A stretch of 64,000 bases of DNA from Rebecca billardiae RCC1528 (GCA_965240325.2 OZ251227.1:992001-1056000), one strand, 5' to 3'; numbered from the stretch's first letter, positions 11,030 through 22,753 are shown. The notes: a model not told the origin generated them from the letters alone. Translations and numbers: made by a program.

Positions 11030-11625
11030 GGCGTGAGCTGCAGCCCGCACAGCCGCAGCCAGCTTGAGCTTCGCACGGATGTACTGCCCTGCTGCCTTGG
11101 CGCGACGGTGGCATCAGCAGAGGCGGCGATCGATGTATGGCCTGACGAATGACGAGCGTCGTCCATCCGCGAGCCGCCTGGTACGTGATGAGGCCGGATT
11201 GATGGCCATCATCGCGACTCGCAAGCCGGCGCTTATACTATTCTCGGCCGTCGATTATGGGGGTACTGCTCGATATGCTCATCATGCTGCTGATGACTAC
11301 ACTATACAGCGCTATAATGGCCCGCGGACGCGGTGCAGGGCGGAGCGCGCAGCGTGGAGCCCGCTCTGCGGGCCCTAACCCCGTTTCAAAAAGATCTTTG
11401 ATATCAAGAAAAGGGGGACGGGGGGCGATTTTTACGGGGCGGCTGGCGGAGCAGACCGAGTTTCATTTTTTGAGACGCTCTTTAGACACGCATTACGGAG
11501 AAATGGACGCGCCCGGGACGAGATTCCCCTATTCAATCGTGGACGGCCGGGCGTGAGAGCTCACTAACGGGCTTGATTAATAGTGTGCAGTTGGACGGTT
11601 ACAAGTTTGATACAAACATCACCCC
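11030..11625. other. Intergenic, nothing recognised
   Basis: Mixed-composition spacer downstream of the hydrolase gene. Short frames only, without codon bias; no gene supported. Confidence 0.4.
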
Positions 11626-12742
11626 CTTGGACGCGCGCTCCAGGCGCTACTCGAAGACGAGTCACAGACGCTGCTTATTGCTCGTTTACTATCGCTCGAT
11701 CGTTGCTGATCGGACGACGATATGATATATGCAGCGTAGTTGAACGCGCCGCGACATTGCTGAGACGTGCCGTCGTCATCGAGCATCGTCGTGTTACGAC
11801 TCGTGCGCGCAGTATGAATTATCATCATCATCACTGCTGTACGCAGTATCGTCTGCTGAGTGCTGGCCGCGCGGGCGGACCACGTGCTCCCTCCGATCGA
11901 TGCCGCGCGCGCTTCAGTCCGGGGTGTTATTCGTAGCAGCAGCAGCTAGTAGTTCCTCGGCCGGATGGTGTCGTTTTTTGGGATGATGATCGTCATCTCG
12001 ACAATGAGTGTAGCAGTGGCGTAGTGCGGTGTGGAATCACAGCGTGCCAGTGACGGCGCTGAGCGCGCGCTCGCACGCCTCCAAGTAGCGCCGACTGAGC
12101 CCATGGTGGCCAATACAACGACGAGCATCCGATGATAACGCCTACGCGGTCGAGTAGCAGTAGCATCATTATCAGTCATCATCAGTCGCGTCGTAAAATT
12201 ATCTGACGACAGCGGGCGAATAACCGCGCCACGTCCACGACGACGCTGTCACTGTGACTACTCCTTGGACGCGCGCCCCAGGCGCCACTCGAAGACGAGT
12301 CACAGACGCTGCTGCTTATTGCTCGATGATGACTATTGCTCGATCGTTCGGCTGATGGGACGACGACGATATGATATATGCAGCGTAGTTGAACGCGCCG
12401 CGACATTGCTGAGACGTGCCGTCGTCATCAGCATCGTCGTGTTACGACTCGTGCGCGCAGTATGAATTATCATCATCATCACTGCTATACGCAGTATCGG
12501 AGCGTCTGCTGAGTGCTGGCCGCGCGGCCGCCGGACCACGTGCTCCCTCCGATCGATGCCGCGCGCGCTTCAGTCCGGGGTGTTATTCGTAGCAGCAGCT
12601 AGTAGTTCCTCGGCCGGATGGTGTCGTTGTTATTTGGGATGATGATCGTCATCTCGACAATGAGTGTAGCAGTGGCGTAGTGCGGTGTGGAATCACAGCG
12701 TGCCAGTGACGGCGCTGAGCGCGCGCTCGCACGCCTCCAAGT
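11626..12742. repeat. Tandem duplication of the 3' flank of the fused Men gene (period ~656 bp at its right end)
   Basis: The segment at 11626-12086 is repeated at 12262-12742 with small indels, separated by about 175 bp of unrelated sequence. Shared landmarks are CCTTGGACGCGCGC, GATATGATATATGCAGCG, TCATCATCATCACTGC and GTGCGGTGTGGAATCAC. The right copy is the genuine 3' flank plus the last codons of the Men fusion; the left copy is the extra one. Confidence 0.88.
12037..12086 (-). pseudogene. Orphan 3'-end fragment of the fused Men gene
   Basis: Within the left duplicate, the last ~16 codons of the MenC domain (ending ERALSAVTGTL and the same TGA) are copied without change noticed. Upstream of them the sequence switches to unrelated DNA (CCAAGTAGCGCC instead of CCAAGTCGACG). 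It cannot be a functional gene. Confidence 0.8.
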
Positions 12743-15700
12743 CGACGTGCGCGCCGTCGACGAGGCTCTCGAACGGGGGTGCGAGCACGTCCTCCTCGAG
12801 CGAGCTGTACGTGTTCAGGCCGTGGCACGCGTACGCGCCCTCGTCGGAGGCGCCGGCGGCCCCCACGAGCGCCTGCGCCACGCACGCGAGGTGGGAGAGC
12901 CCCACGCCCGACTCGAAGGCCGAGCTCACGACGCACTTGGCGCCGTTGGCGCGCGCGCGCCGCGCGAGGAGCCGGCACGGCGCGAGGCCTCCGAGCAGCG
13001 TCGGCTTGATGACGTACGCGGCGAGGCCGTCGGCGGCGCTGAGCTCGAGGAGGGCCGCCGCGTCCGCGCTCGGCGCGCGCGGCTCGCCCGGCCGCGCACC
13101 CGCCTCCGGCGCGCCGCTCGGCTGCGCGACGAGCTGCTCCCACGCCGGCACGAGCGACTCGTCGAGCGCCCAGCGCATGCCTGTGAGCGCGTGCAACCTC
13201 GGCAGCTCCGCGGCCGCCTGCAGCGGCTCCTCGATGTACTCGACCGCCGCGGGGTGCTCGAGCGCGCGCGCGAAGGCCACCGCCTCCGCCAGGCTCCACG
13301 TGCGGTTCGCGTCGAGGCGGAGCGCGCACGGCGCGCGGCGCAGCGCGCGCGCCGCTTCGTTCACGCGCGCCGCCTCGAGCGCCGGCGGCTGGCGCCCGAT
13401 CTTGAGCTTGAACGATCGGAAGCCCTCGCGCCACAGCGCGAGGAGCTCGACGCCGATGCCGGAGGCGTGGAGCGGCGCGCGCGGGGGCGTGGGCGGGAGC
13501 GCGGCCGCGCCGCTGTCCGCCTCGACGCCACTGCCGACGTCCGGCGTGGGGGCGGTGCCCGCGGACGGCTGCGCGGCCGAGCGGGCGTGCGACGCGGCGG
13601 CATCGGCCGGAGGGGCAGAGGGCACGGCGCCGCGCGCGCCCGGCGGCGGCTGCGCGGGCGGCGGCCTTGGCTGCAGCAGCAGCGCGTTGAGCGTCACGCT
13701 CGAGGCCACGCTCGGCGTGGCGCACGCGCCCGCCGCGCCGCGCGGGCCGGCGCTCGGTGCGCGCGCGGCGCTCGGGGGCTCGGCGGAGGCAAAGGTGGCG
13801 CACAGCAGCCGCGTCAGCGCGAGCGGGCCGGGGCTACGGGCGGCCGCCTCGGCGCCGGAGCTGCCGTCCGGCGGCGGCGTCGCGCTGAGCAGCTGGCACG
13901 CTGCCTGCTGCACCGCGCAGCGCGCGGACGGCGGCAGCTGCAGCCGCGCGGCCGTGGGCGCGTCGAAGGGCCAGCAGTGCAGCTCGGCGTCGGACAGCTC
14001 GGCGGAGGGCCAGCTCACGCGCGCGCCGCGCAGCGCGGCGGCTGCGCGCTGGAGCGCCGCGTGCGCGTCCGCCGCACCCTCGGCGTGAAAGCCGGGCAGC
14101 GGCGATGCCTCGCCAACGCCCCGTGCGCGGCGGCCGACCGGCGCGTCGGGCGCGCCTGCCGCCGAGGGGGCGGCGGCTTCGGACGCCGCCTCGAGCACGA
14201 GCAGCGAGCCGCGCCGGCTGAGCAGCTGGCCGCCGCGCGCGAGCGTGAGTGGCGCGCGCAGCCGCAGCTCAAAAGGGCGCACGCGCGCGCTCGCGATCTG
14301 CGCGGAGAAAGGCGTGGCCGGCACGGGCGGCGCGGGGCTGGGCGCGAGCGGTGGCGAGTCGGCGTGCGCCGCGCCGCCGCGCACGGCTTTGCCCGCCGCC
14401 GCAGCCGGCGCGCGCACGGCCCGCAGCAGGGCGCACAGCTCGCGCGCCACCGCGGGCGCCGCCTCGGTGAGCACAGCGTGCCCCGACTCTGCCACCGCCA
14501 CGCACCGCACGCCGCCAGCCGGCATGGGGGCGGGGGGCGGGGTGTGCGCCGGCGCGGCGCTCGGGCGCGGCGGCGCGCCGGCCTCGGAGCCGAGCACCTC
14601 GCCCAGCCGCGCGCCGATGGCGGCGTACTTGCCGTCCTCCGCGCCGTGCACGTACAGCAGGCGAACGCCCGCGGCACGGAGCTCGCCGCTCGCCAGCCAC
14701 TGCCAGCTCGAGGGCGCGCGGCCCGGGCTGAGGGCGCGGAGCACTGAGGCGGTGCGGCGGGGGCAGGCGTGGAGGCGGCGGGCGAGCATGCGCGCGTACG
14801 CGCGCGCGCGCTGCTCGGAGCGCAGGCGCGGGCCCCACACGCCCAGCGAGTACCACTCGTCCAGCGCCGCCGCCCACAGCGCCGGGCAGTCGGCGGCGGC
14901 GAGCGCGCTCGCGCGGCGCGCGTCCGCGTCCGCGCGCTCGGCGCGCGCCGCGTCCGCCTCCGGGCCCGGGTCCCCGCCGAGCAGCGCGAGGCCGACGAGC
15001 CGGACGTGCTGAGACGCAGACGCCGGCCCCGCCTCGCCGCCCGCGCCCGACTCCGCGCTCGCGCTCAGCAGCCGCTGCGCCGCGTGCAGCGCGACGCGTG
15101 CGCCGAGGCTGTACCCCACCAGCACGACGTCATGGCCCGCGCACACGCGCCGCAGCAGCGCGCACACGCTCGCCGACGTGCCCTCCATCGTGGGCAGGAG
15201 CGCCTCCTCGTCGGCGCGCGCGGCGGCGCCGCCGCCGCGCCGCGCCGCGCGCGCGCCCGGCCCGACGGCCAGGCCCGACGGCTGCGCCGCCGAGTGCGCG
15301 CCGCCGAATCCGCCCAACGTGCCCTCGGCGGCGGAGGGCGCGCCGCACGGCGCGGCGTCGGCGGTGCGGTGTGGCGCCCACCGCGGCGTGCGGCCGTGGC
15401 CGGGCAGATCGATGCAGAGCGTGCGCAGCTCGGCGTGCGCGGCGTGCGCGCCGGCGAGGCCCGAGCCCGCCTCCGCCCCGAGCTCGGCGCGCACCATCCC
15501 CACCACCTCCGCCCAGTCCGCCGCGCAGCCAAACTGCCCGTGCACGCACGCGAGCGCGAGCGGACGCGCGGAGCCGCCGCGGGCGGCGCGCGGCGGCGGC
15601 TCGAGCGGGGCGAGGAGCGAGGGCGAGGCGCTCCACGCGAGCCGCGCGCCACGCGCCGCGGCGCGCTCGACCGCGCGCCGCGCCGCGGCCGCCAGCCGGC

Positions 15701-18700
15701 CGTGCAGCGGCGCGACGTCGGAGCGGCGCGTGCGCACCTCGAGCAGCGCGCACCCGCCGTGGGCGCGCGCCGAGCGCACCGCGCGCGCGTACGCGTCGTC
15801 CAGCTCGCCCAGCGTGGCCGCGGCGCAGTGCGCCAGGCCGAAGGCGGCGCAGAGCGCGGAGAAGTCCACGGCGTGCGGCGAGTCGAAGTACGGCGTGAGC
15901 AGCTCCGGCCGCGAGCCGATCGGCAGCATCGAGAAGATGCCGCCGCCGCCGTTGTTCACAATCACCACGACCAGCGGGCACGCGGCCGCAGCCGAGGCGC
16001 TCGCGAGCGTGTGCAGCGACGACGCGTCGTGCAGTGCAGAGACGTCGCCGAGCAGGAGGGTGGTGCTGCGCGCGCGGCCGCCCCGCGCGTACCCCGCCGC
16101 GGTCGCGAGCAGCCCGTCGATGCCGCTCGCGCCGCGGTTGGCCGCCGCGTGCACGCTGGACGTGTGCGCGCCGCAGGCCGCGCCCGGCGCGCGCGCGCCG
16201 CCCGCCGGCGGCTCGGCGCCGCTGGGGCCGGGGCTGGGCAGCGCGGAGGGCACGTGCGCGCCCGGCGCGAACATGTCGCACTCGCGGATCGGCATCGAGT
16301 TGCCCACGATGAAGCCGTCGCCCGGCGGCAGCAGCTGCAGCAGCCGCCGCGCCAGCAGCGGCTCAGACAGCGGCAGCTGCAGCAACGGCGAGCGGTCCGA
16401 GTCCGAGTCGGCGCGCGGCGCGGCGGCGGCGGCCCCGGCGCCCGCCTCGGCCTCGGCTGCCGGCGGCGGCGGCGGCGGCGTGGAGTGCGTCTCCGCGGCG
16501 TGCTCGCGCGCCGCGCGCAGCATCTCGCGCTCCACCTCCGCCTCCACCTCGGCGCACACCGCCTGCAGCGGCAGCAGCGCGCTCGGCTGCGGCAGCGCGG
16601 CCCGGAGCACCGCGTCCACGCCCATCACAATCTCGGCGGGCGAGCCGACCACGCGCAGCGTCACCGAGTGCGCGGGGTCAAGCCTCTCGCCGCCGCGCGC
16701 GACGAGGGCGTGCGCGCGCGCGCCGCACTCCGCGAGGAACGTGGCGGTGCGCTTGGACACGAGCCGCGTGCCGAACTGCAGCAGCACGTCCGGCGCGGCG
16801 CCGAAGCGCGCGATCGGCGAGTGGAGCGCAAGGTCCCAGCAGCCGAGCAGCGGCGCGCGAGACGCGCCGCCGTCGAGCCGCAGCCCAGAGGTGATGTCGG
16901 CGACGAGCGGCCATGCAATCATGCGCGCGAGGAGGCTCACCGCCTCGCGGTCGCGCTCGTCCGGCAGCGAGCCCGCCACGATCAGCCCGCGCCGCGCGCT
17001 GCGCACCAGCGCCGCCAGCGCGTACACAGGGTCGGACGGATGCGCGGGGGGCGCAGCCGAGCTGCCGACTGCGTGCGCGCACGCCGCGTGCCGCTCGCCG
17101 ACGGCGCCGGCGGAGCCTGAGCCGTCCAGTCGGAGGTGGAGCTGCACCGAGGGCGTCGCCGCCCCCGCCGCGTCGACGCCGTCGTCGTCGTGCCGCCCGC
17201 CCGCCGCGTCGAGCGCGTCGCGCGCGCCCGCGCGCTCGGCGGCGGCCGCATCCGCCGCGTCGGCCGCTGCGGCAAACGCGCGCGCGGCCGCGTGGCTGTG
17301 CTCGGCGTGCACGCGCTCGGCGGCCGCGCCGGCGGCGACGGCGGGCGCGTGCACGGTGAACGGGCGGCGCGAGCGGAGCCACGCCTGCACGCGCTCGCCG
17401 CGCAGGCACGCCGCCGCGTCCCACGCCGTCGCAGCGAACGGCTCGAGCGGCTCTCTGAACATGCAGTTGAGGTGGACCGGCCCCGACGCGCCGTGCGCGT
17501 GCGCCGCGTGCAGCGCGCTGTCCACGTCTGTGAGCAGCGAGCGCAGCCCGAGGGAAGTGCCGTCGGGCGGCGGCACGTCGACGAAGCGCCGCGCGTACGC
17601 GCCGAACAGGTGCACCTGGTCGATCGCCTGGTTCGCCCCCGCCGCGCGCAGCTCGGGCGGCCGGTCGGCCGTGAGCAGCAGCAGCGGCACGCGCTCCGCG
17701 CTCGCCTCGACGGCGGCCGGCAGCAGATTCGCCACGGCAGTGCCGGAGGTGACGACGACGGCGGCGGCGCGGCCCAAGGCGCGCGCGTACCCGAGCGCGT
17801 AGAACGCGGCGGAGCGCTCGTCGTGCACCACCACCGTGCGCACGCCCGCGTGCGCCGCGGCCGCCGCCGTGATCGGCGTCGAGCGCGAGCCGGGGCAGAT
17901 GACAAACAGAGCCACCCCGTGCCGCGCACACTCCTCCACCAGCGCGCAGCCGTGCAGCGCGTTCGGGCTCGGGAGCGAGGCGTACTGCAGCGGCGGGGCG
18001 AAGAGCGCGCGGAAGTTGCGCATCTTGTCCGCGCACTCGCCGAACTCCGCGTCCGCGTCGCTGCCGCGCACGATCCCCGCCCCCGCGAACAGCAGCAGCC
18101 GGCGCGGCGCGCGCAGCAGCGCGGAGCGGATCGCCACGCAGAAGTCGGCGCGGCCGCGCGAGATGTAACCGAACGGGCCGGAGTACCAGCCGCGGTCTGA
18201 AGGCTCGAGGCTGCGGATCAAGTCGCGCGCGACGAGGTGCGGCTGCCCGCACACCGCCGGCGTCGGGTGCAGCAGCGACACGAGCTGCAAGGCGGCGCGC
18301 ACCGAGCGCCGCCGATCAGGGACAGCAGTGCTGTCGCCGCCGCCAGCGCCGGCGCCGCCGCCGGCGCCGCCGCCGCGCTCGCCGGCGTGCTCGCCCGCGT
18401 CCTTGCCGTCGGCGAGCTCGTCAGCGGCGCTCCCGTTCGCGCGGCGCTCCTCCGCGCCCGCCAGCGCGTGCTCCGCGCGCAGCGTCCCCGCGAACGGCGC
18501 GTACAGGTGCTGCACGTGCCGCAGCCTGAGCAGCTGCGGCGCGTCGGGGCCGGCGACGCGCGCGCACACCGCGCCCAGCCTCTCTCGCACATACGTGCGG
18601 ACGGAGGCGTTCTCCGCCTGCTCCTTCGCCGAGCCGAGGAGCTCGTCCGCGAGGCGCGCGTCCTCCGCCTCGGTCGCGCCGCGCCGCCGCGTGCCCGCCA

Positions 18701-18838
18701 CCGCCTCCGTGCGCACCGCCGCGCCCTCCGCCACGAAGAGCCGCTCAGGCGAGCAGCCGAGGAAGGCCGCGTGCGCGCTGGGCTGCAGGCAGAAGAGAGA
18801 GCCGTGACGCTCGGCGGCGCGGGGGCGGAGGCCGCCGC

Positions 18839-18870
<32 letters not shown>

Positions 18871-19718
18871 GCCGCCGCCCCGCCGCCGCCGTGCTGCGCC
18901 CCCCCGCCGCCGCCGCCGTGCGCGGAGGCGGAGTTGGAGGCGGAGTTCTCGCTCGAGAAGTCGAGGATGGCGCTCAGGATGTCCAGGGGGTCTGCCTCGT
19001 CAGAGAGCGTGCAGAGCGTGCGGCGGGAGAGCACCGCCTTGGTCGCCTCGCCCGAGTCGAACGCGCGGAAGACCGCCTGCACGCTCGCGCGCCACTCCTC
19101 GCGGCTCGTCACCTCGTCCTCGCGCTCCACGCTGGGCAGGTGCGCCGCGCTCGCTGAGGCGGAGGGCACCGCGCCGTGCACCGCGCGCAGCGCGCCGCAG
19201 CGCGCGCGCTCCCAGCTCGCCTCGGACGCGGGGTCCCAGCGGAGGTGGCACGCCAGGTAGCTGCGCCCGTCGTGCGACTGCAGCTCGACGGCCGGCAGCA
19301 CGAAGCGATATGCCCGGAACTCCGCCCAGTCGGCGTCGGGCGCGCTCTCGGCGTCAAAGCGCGCGCCGCCGATCAGGCGCATCCGCTCGTGCCACGCGTC
19401 GACGGGCGGCCAGTGCGGCGCGTCCGGGTCGACGGGCCCGTCCCCGCTCACTGAGACGCACTCGCCCACCCCCGCCACGCACACCGAGAGCGTGCGGTTG
19501 CGGAAGTACACGCGCGGGTACGAGTGCTGCAGCCGCAGCCAGAAGATCGGGTCGATCTCGTGGCCGCCGAGCTCGACCTCGATGCGCAGGTAGCCGAGGT
19601 CGCGCGCGCACGAGGGTGGCTGTGTGATCTCCGCCACCGCGTCGTGCAGCAGGCGGTGCGCCTTCCACAGTGGCAACGCGCCCGGCGCGTGCACCGCCAC
19701 GCACGGAGGCTGTGCCAT
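12693..19718 (-). CDS. PHYLLO: PHYLLO-type fusion: isochorismate synthase - SEPHCHC synthase - SHCHC synthase - OSB synthase (MenF-MenD-MenH-MenC)
   Basis: 2341 aa from the ATG at 19718 (GCGCCATGGCA context); the open frame extends 20 codons further but starts with TTG. No intron is needed. MenF about 1-575 is complete, including the chorismate-binding half (LHPTPAVCGQP, DRGWYSGPFG). MenD about 583-1345 is a ThDP enzyme (CPGSRSTPI, HDERSAAFYALGYA, LLGDVSALHD, VVIVNNGGGGIFS). MenH about 1388-1750 is an alpha/beta hydrolase (HGQFG, nucleophile in VGYSLGARVAL near 1537, SGHAVLTEA). MenC about 1808-2341 is of the enolase superfamily (KLKIG near 2102, LRLDANR, YIEEPL, ALDES, VIKPTLLGG). Together they would convert chorismate to o-succinylbenzoate for phylloquinone. 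Ala/Gly/Pro-rich inserts join the modules. No plastid transit peptide is evident, so an upstream exon may be missing. The 3' end is duplicated downstream. Confidence 0.92.
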
Positions 19719-20588
19719 GGCGCACTCGCGTCCGTGCGTGCAGTCGCGAGAATCTGGAGCCAATACTGTAGCTGCCAATAGCGTATGTAATTTGCGCCTG
19801 ATTATGGGCTCGCGCGAAGTCGCGACGAGGCCGCGTGGCCATCGTCCGCGGTCTTCGCTCGCGCTTCGTGAAAAAGCGCGCGAATGCCAACGGCCTTTTC
19901 TTCTCGCGAATTCAACATGACGCGGATAAATGCAAACCGAGGCCCCAGCCCCCCACTGGCGAGCGCAACGGTGACAACGTACTCGTATGCCGCCGCCGCT
20001 ACTGTGGCCGAGTGGGAGTACTGGCGTGCTCTTGCGTCTGATGTCATGGGTTCAAAACCAGTTTCCAGGTCTCTCTTCGGAGAGCGTGCGATGAAGGATG
20101 GCGCGGCAACCTGCCACCGTGAGCCTTACGCACGTCATAATAAAACAAATAAACTGTAGCAGTGCAAATTACTACTGAAGTCTAAGTACTATGACGCTGA
20201 GCACTAGAACGCGCGCGTCAGTCGCATCCGCAACGGCACGCGATCATCCTGCGCGAGCACCTAGTTCAGGGAGAGAGAGAGAAGACTGCGCAGCGGCTTG
20301 CATTTGCAAGCAAGGCGCGTGAGGCTGAGGGCCCAATGGCTGCGTTGTCCCGGCCTCGCGTGATGATGATGCCAGCACATCCGACATCGGACGTACCGCT
20401 CAGCAAGATAGCGCCGATAGACGCACGCCGACACGAGAGAGCGAGCACACCGGCGGCGAGTGGGCGCCGACAGCCGCCTTCCGACGATGTACACTGGTAG
20501 CCGCTATCAGCCGCCTCACAAACTGCGTTGGCTGGCGGCGTCAACCCGGGAGGCGGGAGGCGCCACGCTGCCAGCGGCTCAGAGCCAC
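19719..20588. other. Intergenic between the Men fusion and PDX2
   Basis: Contains the Men promoter side and the PDX2 3' side. At 20004-20059 there is a tRNA-like pair of boxes (TGGCCGAGTGG and GGGTTCAAAACC), but the cloverleaf fails. Nothing else is supported. Confidence 0.45.
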
Positions 20589-21485
20589 TCACTTCTTGGC
20601 CTTGCCCGAGCGCGTGCGCTTCACGGCGCGCATGCCACCGTCGCCGTCGGCCGCGGCGGCATCCCTCACCATGTCCAGGAAGTGCGCGTGCCACGTCAGA
20701 TCGTCCGTGAGCTCGGGGTGGAAGGCGGTCGCCAGCAGCGGGCCCTGCTGCACGGCGACAATAATCTGCGCGCCGTGGCTGCTGCTCGGCGCGCCCTCCG
20801 GGCAGAGGCCGGTGGTCTGCTCCTTGCAGCCGACCTGGTGCTCCTTGAGCAGGGCCGCCTCGCGCTCGTCCGCCTCGAGAGTCGCCAGCACCGACACGCC
20901 CTCGTTCGCGCGGAGCACGGCGGGCGCCCGGATGAAGACGTGCGTGTACGTGCCGTCGCTGTTGGCGCTCTTCGGGCAGGTGGTCGCGCCGTCCGCGCCG
21001 TGGCCGGCGCGCTGCAGCGACACGCCGCTCGCGAGGCGCACCGGGCGCTCAGCGCTGTCGATCTGCCTCCCGAAGAAGTTGCGGTGCACGAGCACGTTCA
21101 GCCCGCCGATGACGGACTGCCCGCCCTGCTTCTGCCCGGTGACCTCCTCGGAGAGAAAGATGAGGCCAGCGCACGTGCCAAAGACCGGCCGGCCCGACGC
21201 GACGAATGCCCTGAGGGGCTCGACCAGGTCGAGGGTGCGGGCAACGATCGCCATCGTCGTCGACTCACCACCGGGGATGATCAGCCCGTCCAACTCCGGG
21301 CGCAGGTCAGATGCTTGCCGGACCTCTGTGCAGCGCGCGCCAAGCCGGCCGAGCGCGTGCGCGTGCTCGACAAAGGCGCCCTGCAGCGCGAGCACGCCAA
21401 TGTGCGGTGCGTCGTCGGCGATCAGACCCCCGGCCTTATCCGGGAGCAGATTCTTCAGCCTGGGCACGGCGTCGCTCGCTGCCAT
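20589..21485 (-). CDS. PDX2: Pyridoxal 5'-phosphate synthase glutaminase subunit
   Basis: 298 aa from the ATG at 21485, in an ACACCATGGCA context; upstream codons in the same frame lack homology. Class I glutamine amidotransferase of the PdxT/SNO family: IGVLALQGAFVEH near the start, the oxyanion segment IIPGGESTTM, the nucleophile Cys in FGTCAGLIF (about residue 104), and the catalytic His and Glu in HPEL (about residue 255). It supplies ammonia to PDX1 for direct synthesis of vitamin B6. It is longer than the bacterial enzyme (about 190-200 aa) owing to an N-terminal extension and a central insert of about 50 residues (about 150-200, including ADGATTCPKSANSDG). No PDX1 gene is in the window. 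Confidence 0.92.
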   Translation of the reverse strand: MAASDAVPRLKNLLPDKAGGLIADDAPHIGVLALQGAFVEHAHALGRLGARCTEVRQASDLRPELDGLIIPGGESTTMAIVARTLDLVEPLRAFVASGRPVFGTCAGLIFLSEEVTGQKQGGQSVIGGLNVLVHRNFFGRQIDSAERPVRLASGVSLQRAGHGADGATTCPKSANSDGTYTHVFIRAPAVLRANEGVSVLATLEADEREAALLKEHQVGCKEQTTGLCPEGAPSSSHGAQIIVAVQQGPLLATAFHPELTDDLTWHAHFLDMVRDAAAADGDGGMRAVKRTRSGKAKK

Positions 21486-21805
21486 GGTGTTCGAGGGATC
21501 ACGGGAAAAACGCACGTGGACGGGTAGGGACGGCCCTGCTGCCACAGCGCGTCGCACGCGCTCAACCACGCGGTGTGGGCGGCAACGTGGGCGCAACTAC
21601 TGTAAGGAATGACCAACGTGTTCAGACTGCCTTCGGGAATCTCGGTCAACCAGGTCGAATCAACGCGCACGGGCTCGGAACGATGGCGGCAGGCACGGCC
21701 ATCCGCGCCTAATCCAACAGGAGCTGATCTGACCCATCCGTGCGCGACGCCCGGCGACGGTCCCCCGTCGAGCGCGACGCACTTCTGTGCCGAGGCGATG
21801 CCTAT
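21486..21805. other. Short intergenic spacer
   Basis: About 320 bp between the PDX2 start and the thioesterase stop, both minus strand. Nothing recognised; presumably the PDX2 promoter. Confidence 0.4.
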
Positions 21806-22753
21806 CTACAGCTCGAGCGTCTGCTGCAGCCACGCTGGCGGGCGCACGACGCGACCCGTGTCTGCATTAAAGCAGACGACCGTCATCAGCGCGCGTGCCA
21901 TGAGCACAGGCTCACCGCCAAGGCCACTGTGCCAGAGCGCCTGGTCGAACACGATTCGCGACCCCTTGCCGTGTGCGCTCGAGCGTAGCTGCAACCCGGG
22001 CTCGCCTGCCCGCATCGCGGCCAGTGGTCGGAAGAAACGGAGCTGGTCGGTGCGTGCGATCGCGCAGCCAACACCGCCATCGAGCGCGCGCGCGAGCTCC
22101 GTTGGCCCACCGATCATAGACGATCGATGGCGCTCCATCGCGCGAACGACGGCGGTGGCACTGAGACCACCCGTTCGCGCATCAATGTCCTCCCACCAGA
22201 CGTCGAACGGCATCGTGCTCTCGTGGGAGGTATTCGAGACGCCCTGCGGCTCGTGGCCATCCGTGGGCTCCATCGACGAGAGTGCCGGCGCTTCGGGTGA
22301 GAAGGATGCCTGTGCGCGCGCGATCTGCTCGGAGCCTCGCATAAACTCGTGCTCGAGCACGAGGCCGTCCTCATCAGGAGTTTCGGACGCACTGGTTCTC
22401 ACCTCCAGCTCATCGCCCAGCCGCGCGGGCTTCAGGTAGTCGAGGCGGGCGACGTGGGTGAGGTGATGCGAAGCGTCCAGCCCAGAAGACGCGAGATGGC
22501 GCTCGCCCGCGCGACACACCAGCTTCACGTAGTTCGCGTGGTATAGCACGCCGAAGCAGTCCGTGTCTTCTGTAAACACGACATGACGCAGCGCCGAGCG
22601 CCCGACGCCGATCCTTCCCGCTGTCGCTGCTGCCGCCGCCGCCGCGAACGTGCTCACAAGTACTCCGGACGCAGCCATCGAGCTGCACGCACGTTTGCGG
22701 TTGCCGCTGCTCGCCAGCGCGGTCTGTTGCGATCGAAAGTCTGAACTCATCAT
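21806..22753 (-). CDS. Tandem hotdog-fold acyl-CoA thioesterase-like protein (4HBT family)
   Basis: 315 aa from the first ATG of an ATGATG pair; the longer frame starts with TTG. Residues about 1-45 are Ser/Ala-rich and could be a targeting segment. First hotdog about 50-165: VFTEDTDCFGVLYHANYV matches the 4-hydroxybenzoyl-CoA thioesterase active-site pattern (Asp in DTDxxGxxYHxxY). Second hotdog about 180-315: VWWEDIDARTGGLSATAVV keeps the aligned Asp but has lost the Tyr-His, so it is probably structural. 4HBT-like enzymes hydrolyse aromatic or acyl-CoA esters, including DHNA-CoA in phylloquinone synthesis in cyanobacteria and plants. The Men fusion 2 kb away makes that role worth testing, but the sequence does not prove it. 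Divergently paired with the RING gene (218 bp apart). Confidence 0.75.
   Translation of the reverse strand: MMSSDFRSQQTALASSGNRKRACSSMAASGVLVSTFAAAAAAATAGRIGVGRSALRHVVFTEDTDCFGVLYHANYVKLVCRAGERHLASSGLDASHHLTHVARLDYLKPARLGDELEVRTSASETPDEDGLVLEHEFMRGSEQIARAQASFSPEAPALSSMEPTDGHEPQGVSNTSHESTMPFDVWWEDIDARTGGLSATAVVRAMERHRSSMIGGPTELARALDGGVGCAIARTDQLRFFRPLAAMRAGEPGLQLRSSAHGKGSRIVFDQALWHSGLGGEPVLMARALMTVVCFNADTGRVVRPPAWLQQTLEL

Noticed and set aside
12687-18200. Very long open frames antisense to the Men fusion (up to ~870 codons)
   Set aside because: They arise because GC-rich, G/C-third codons rarely give stops on the complementary strand. They lack domain motifs, whereas the minus-strand frame has four complete enzyme domains.
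20004-20059. tRNA-like A box and B box (Leu/Ser-type TGGCCGAGTGG, GGGTTCAAAACC)
   Set aside because: A D-stem forms, but anticodon stem, T-stem and acceptor stem have mismatches and no plausible anticodon loop results. At most a decayed tRNA or SINE head.
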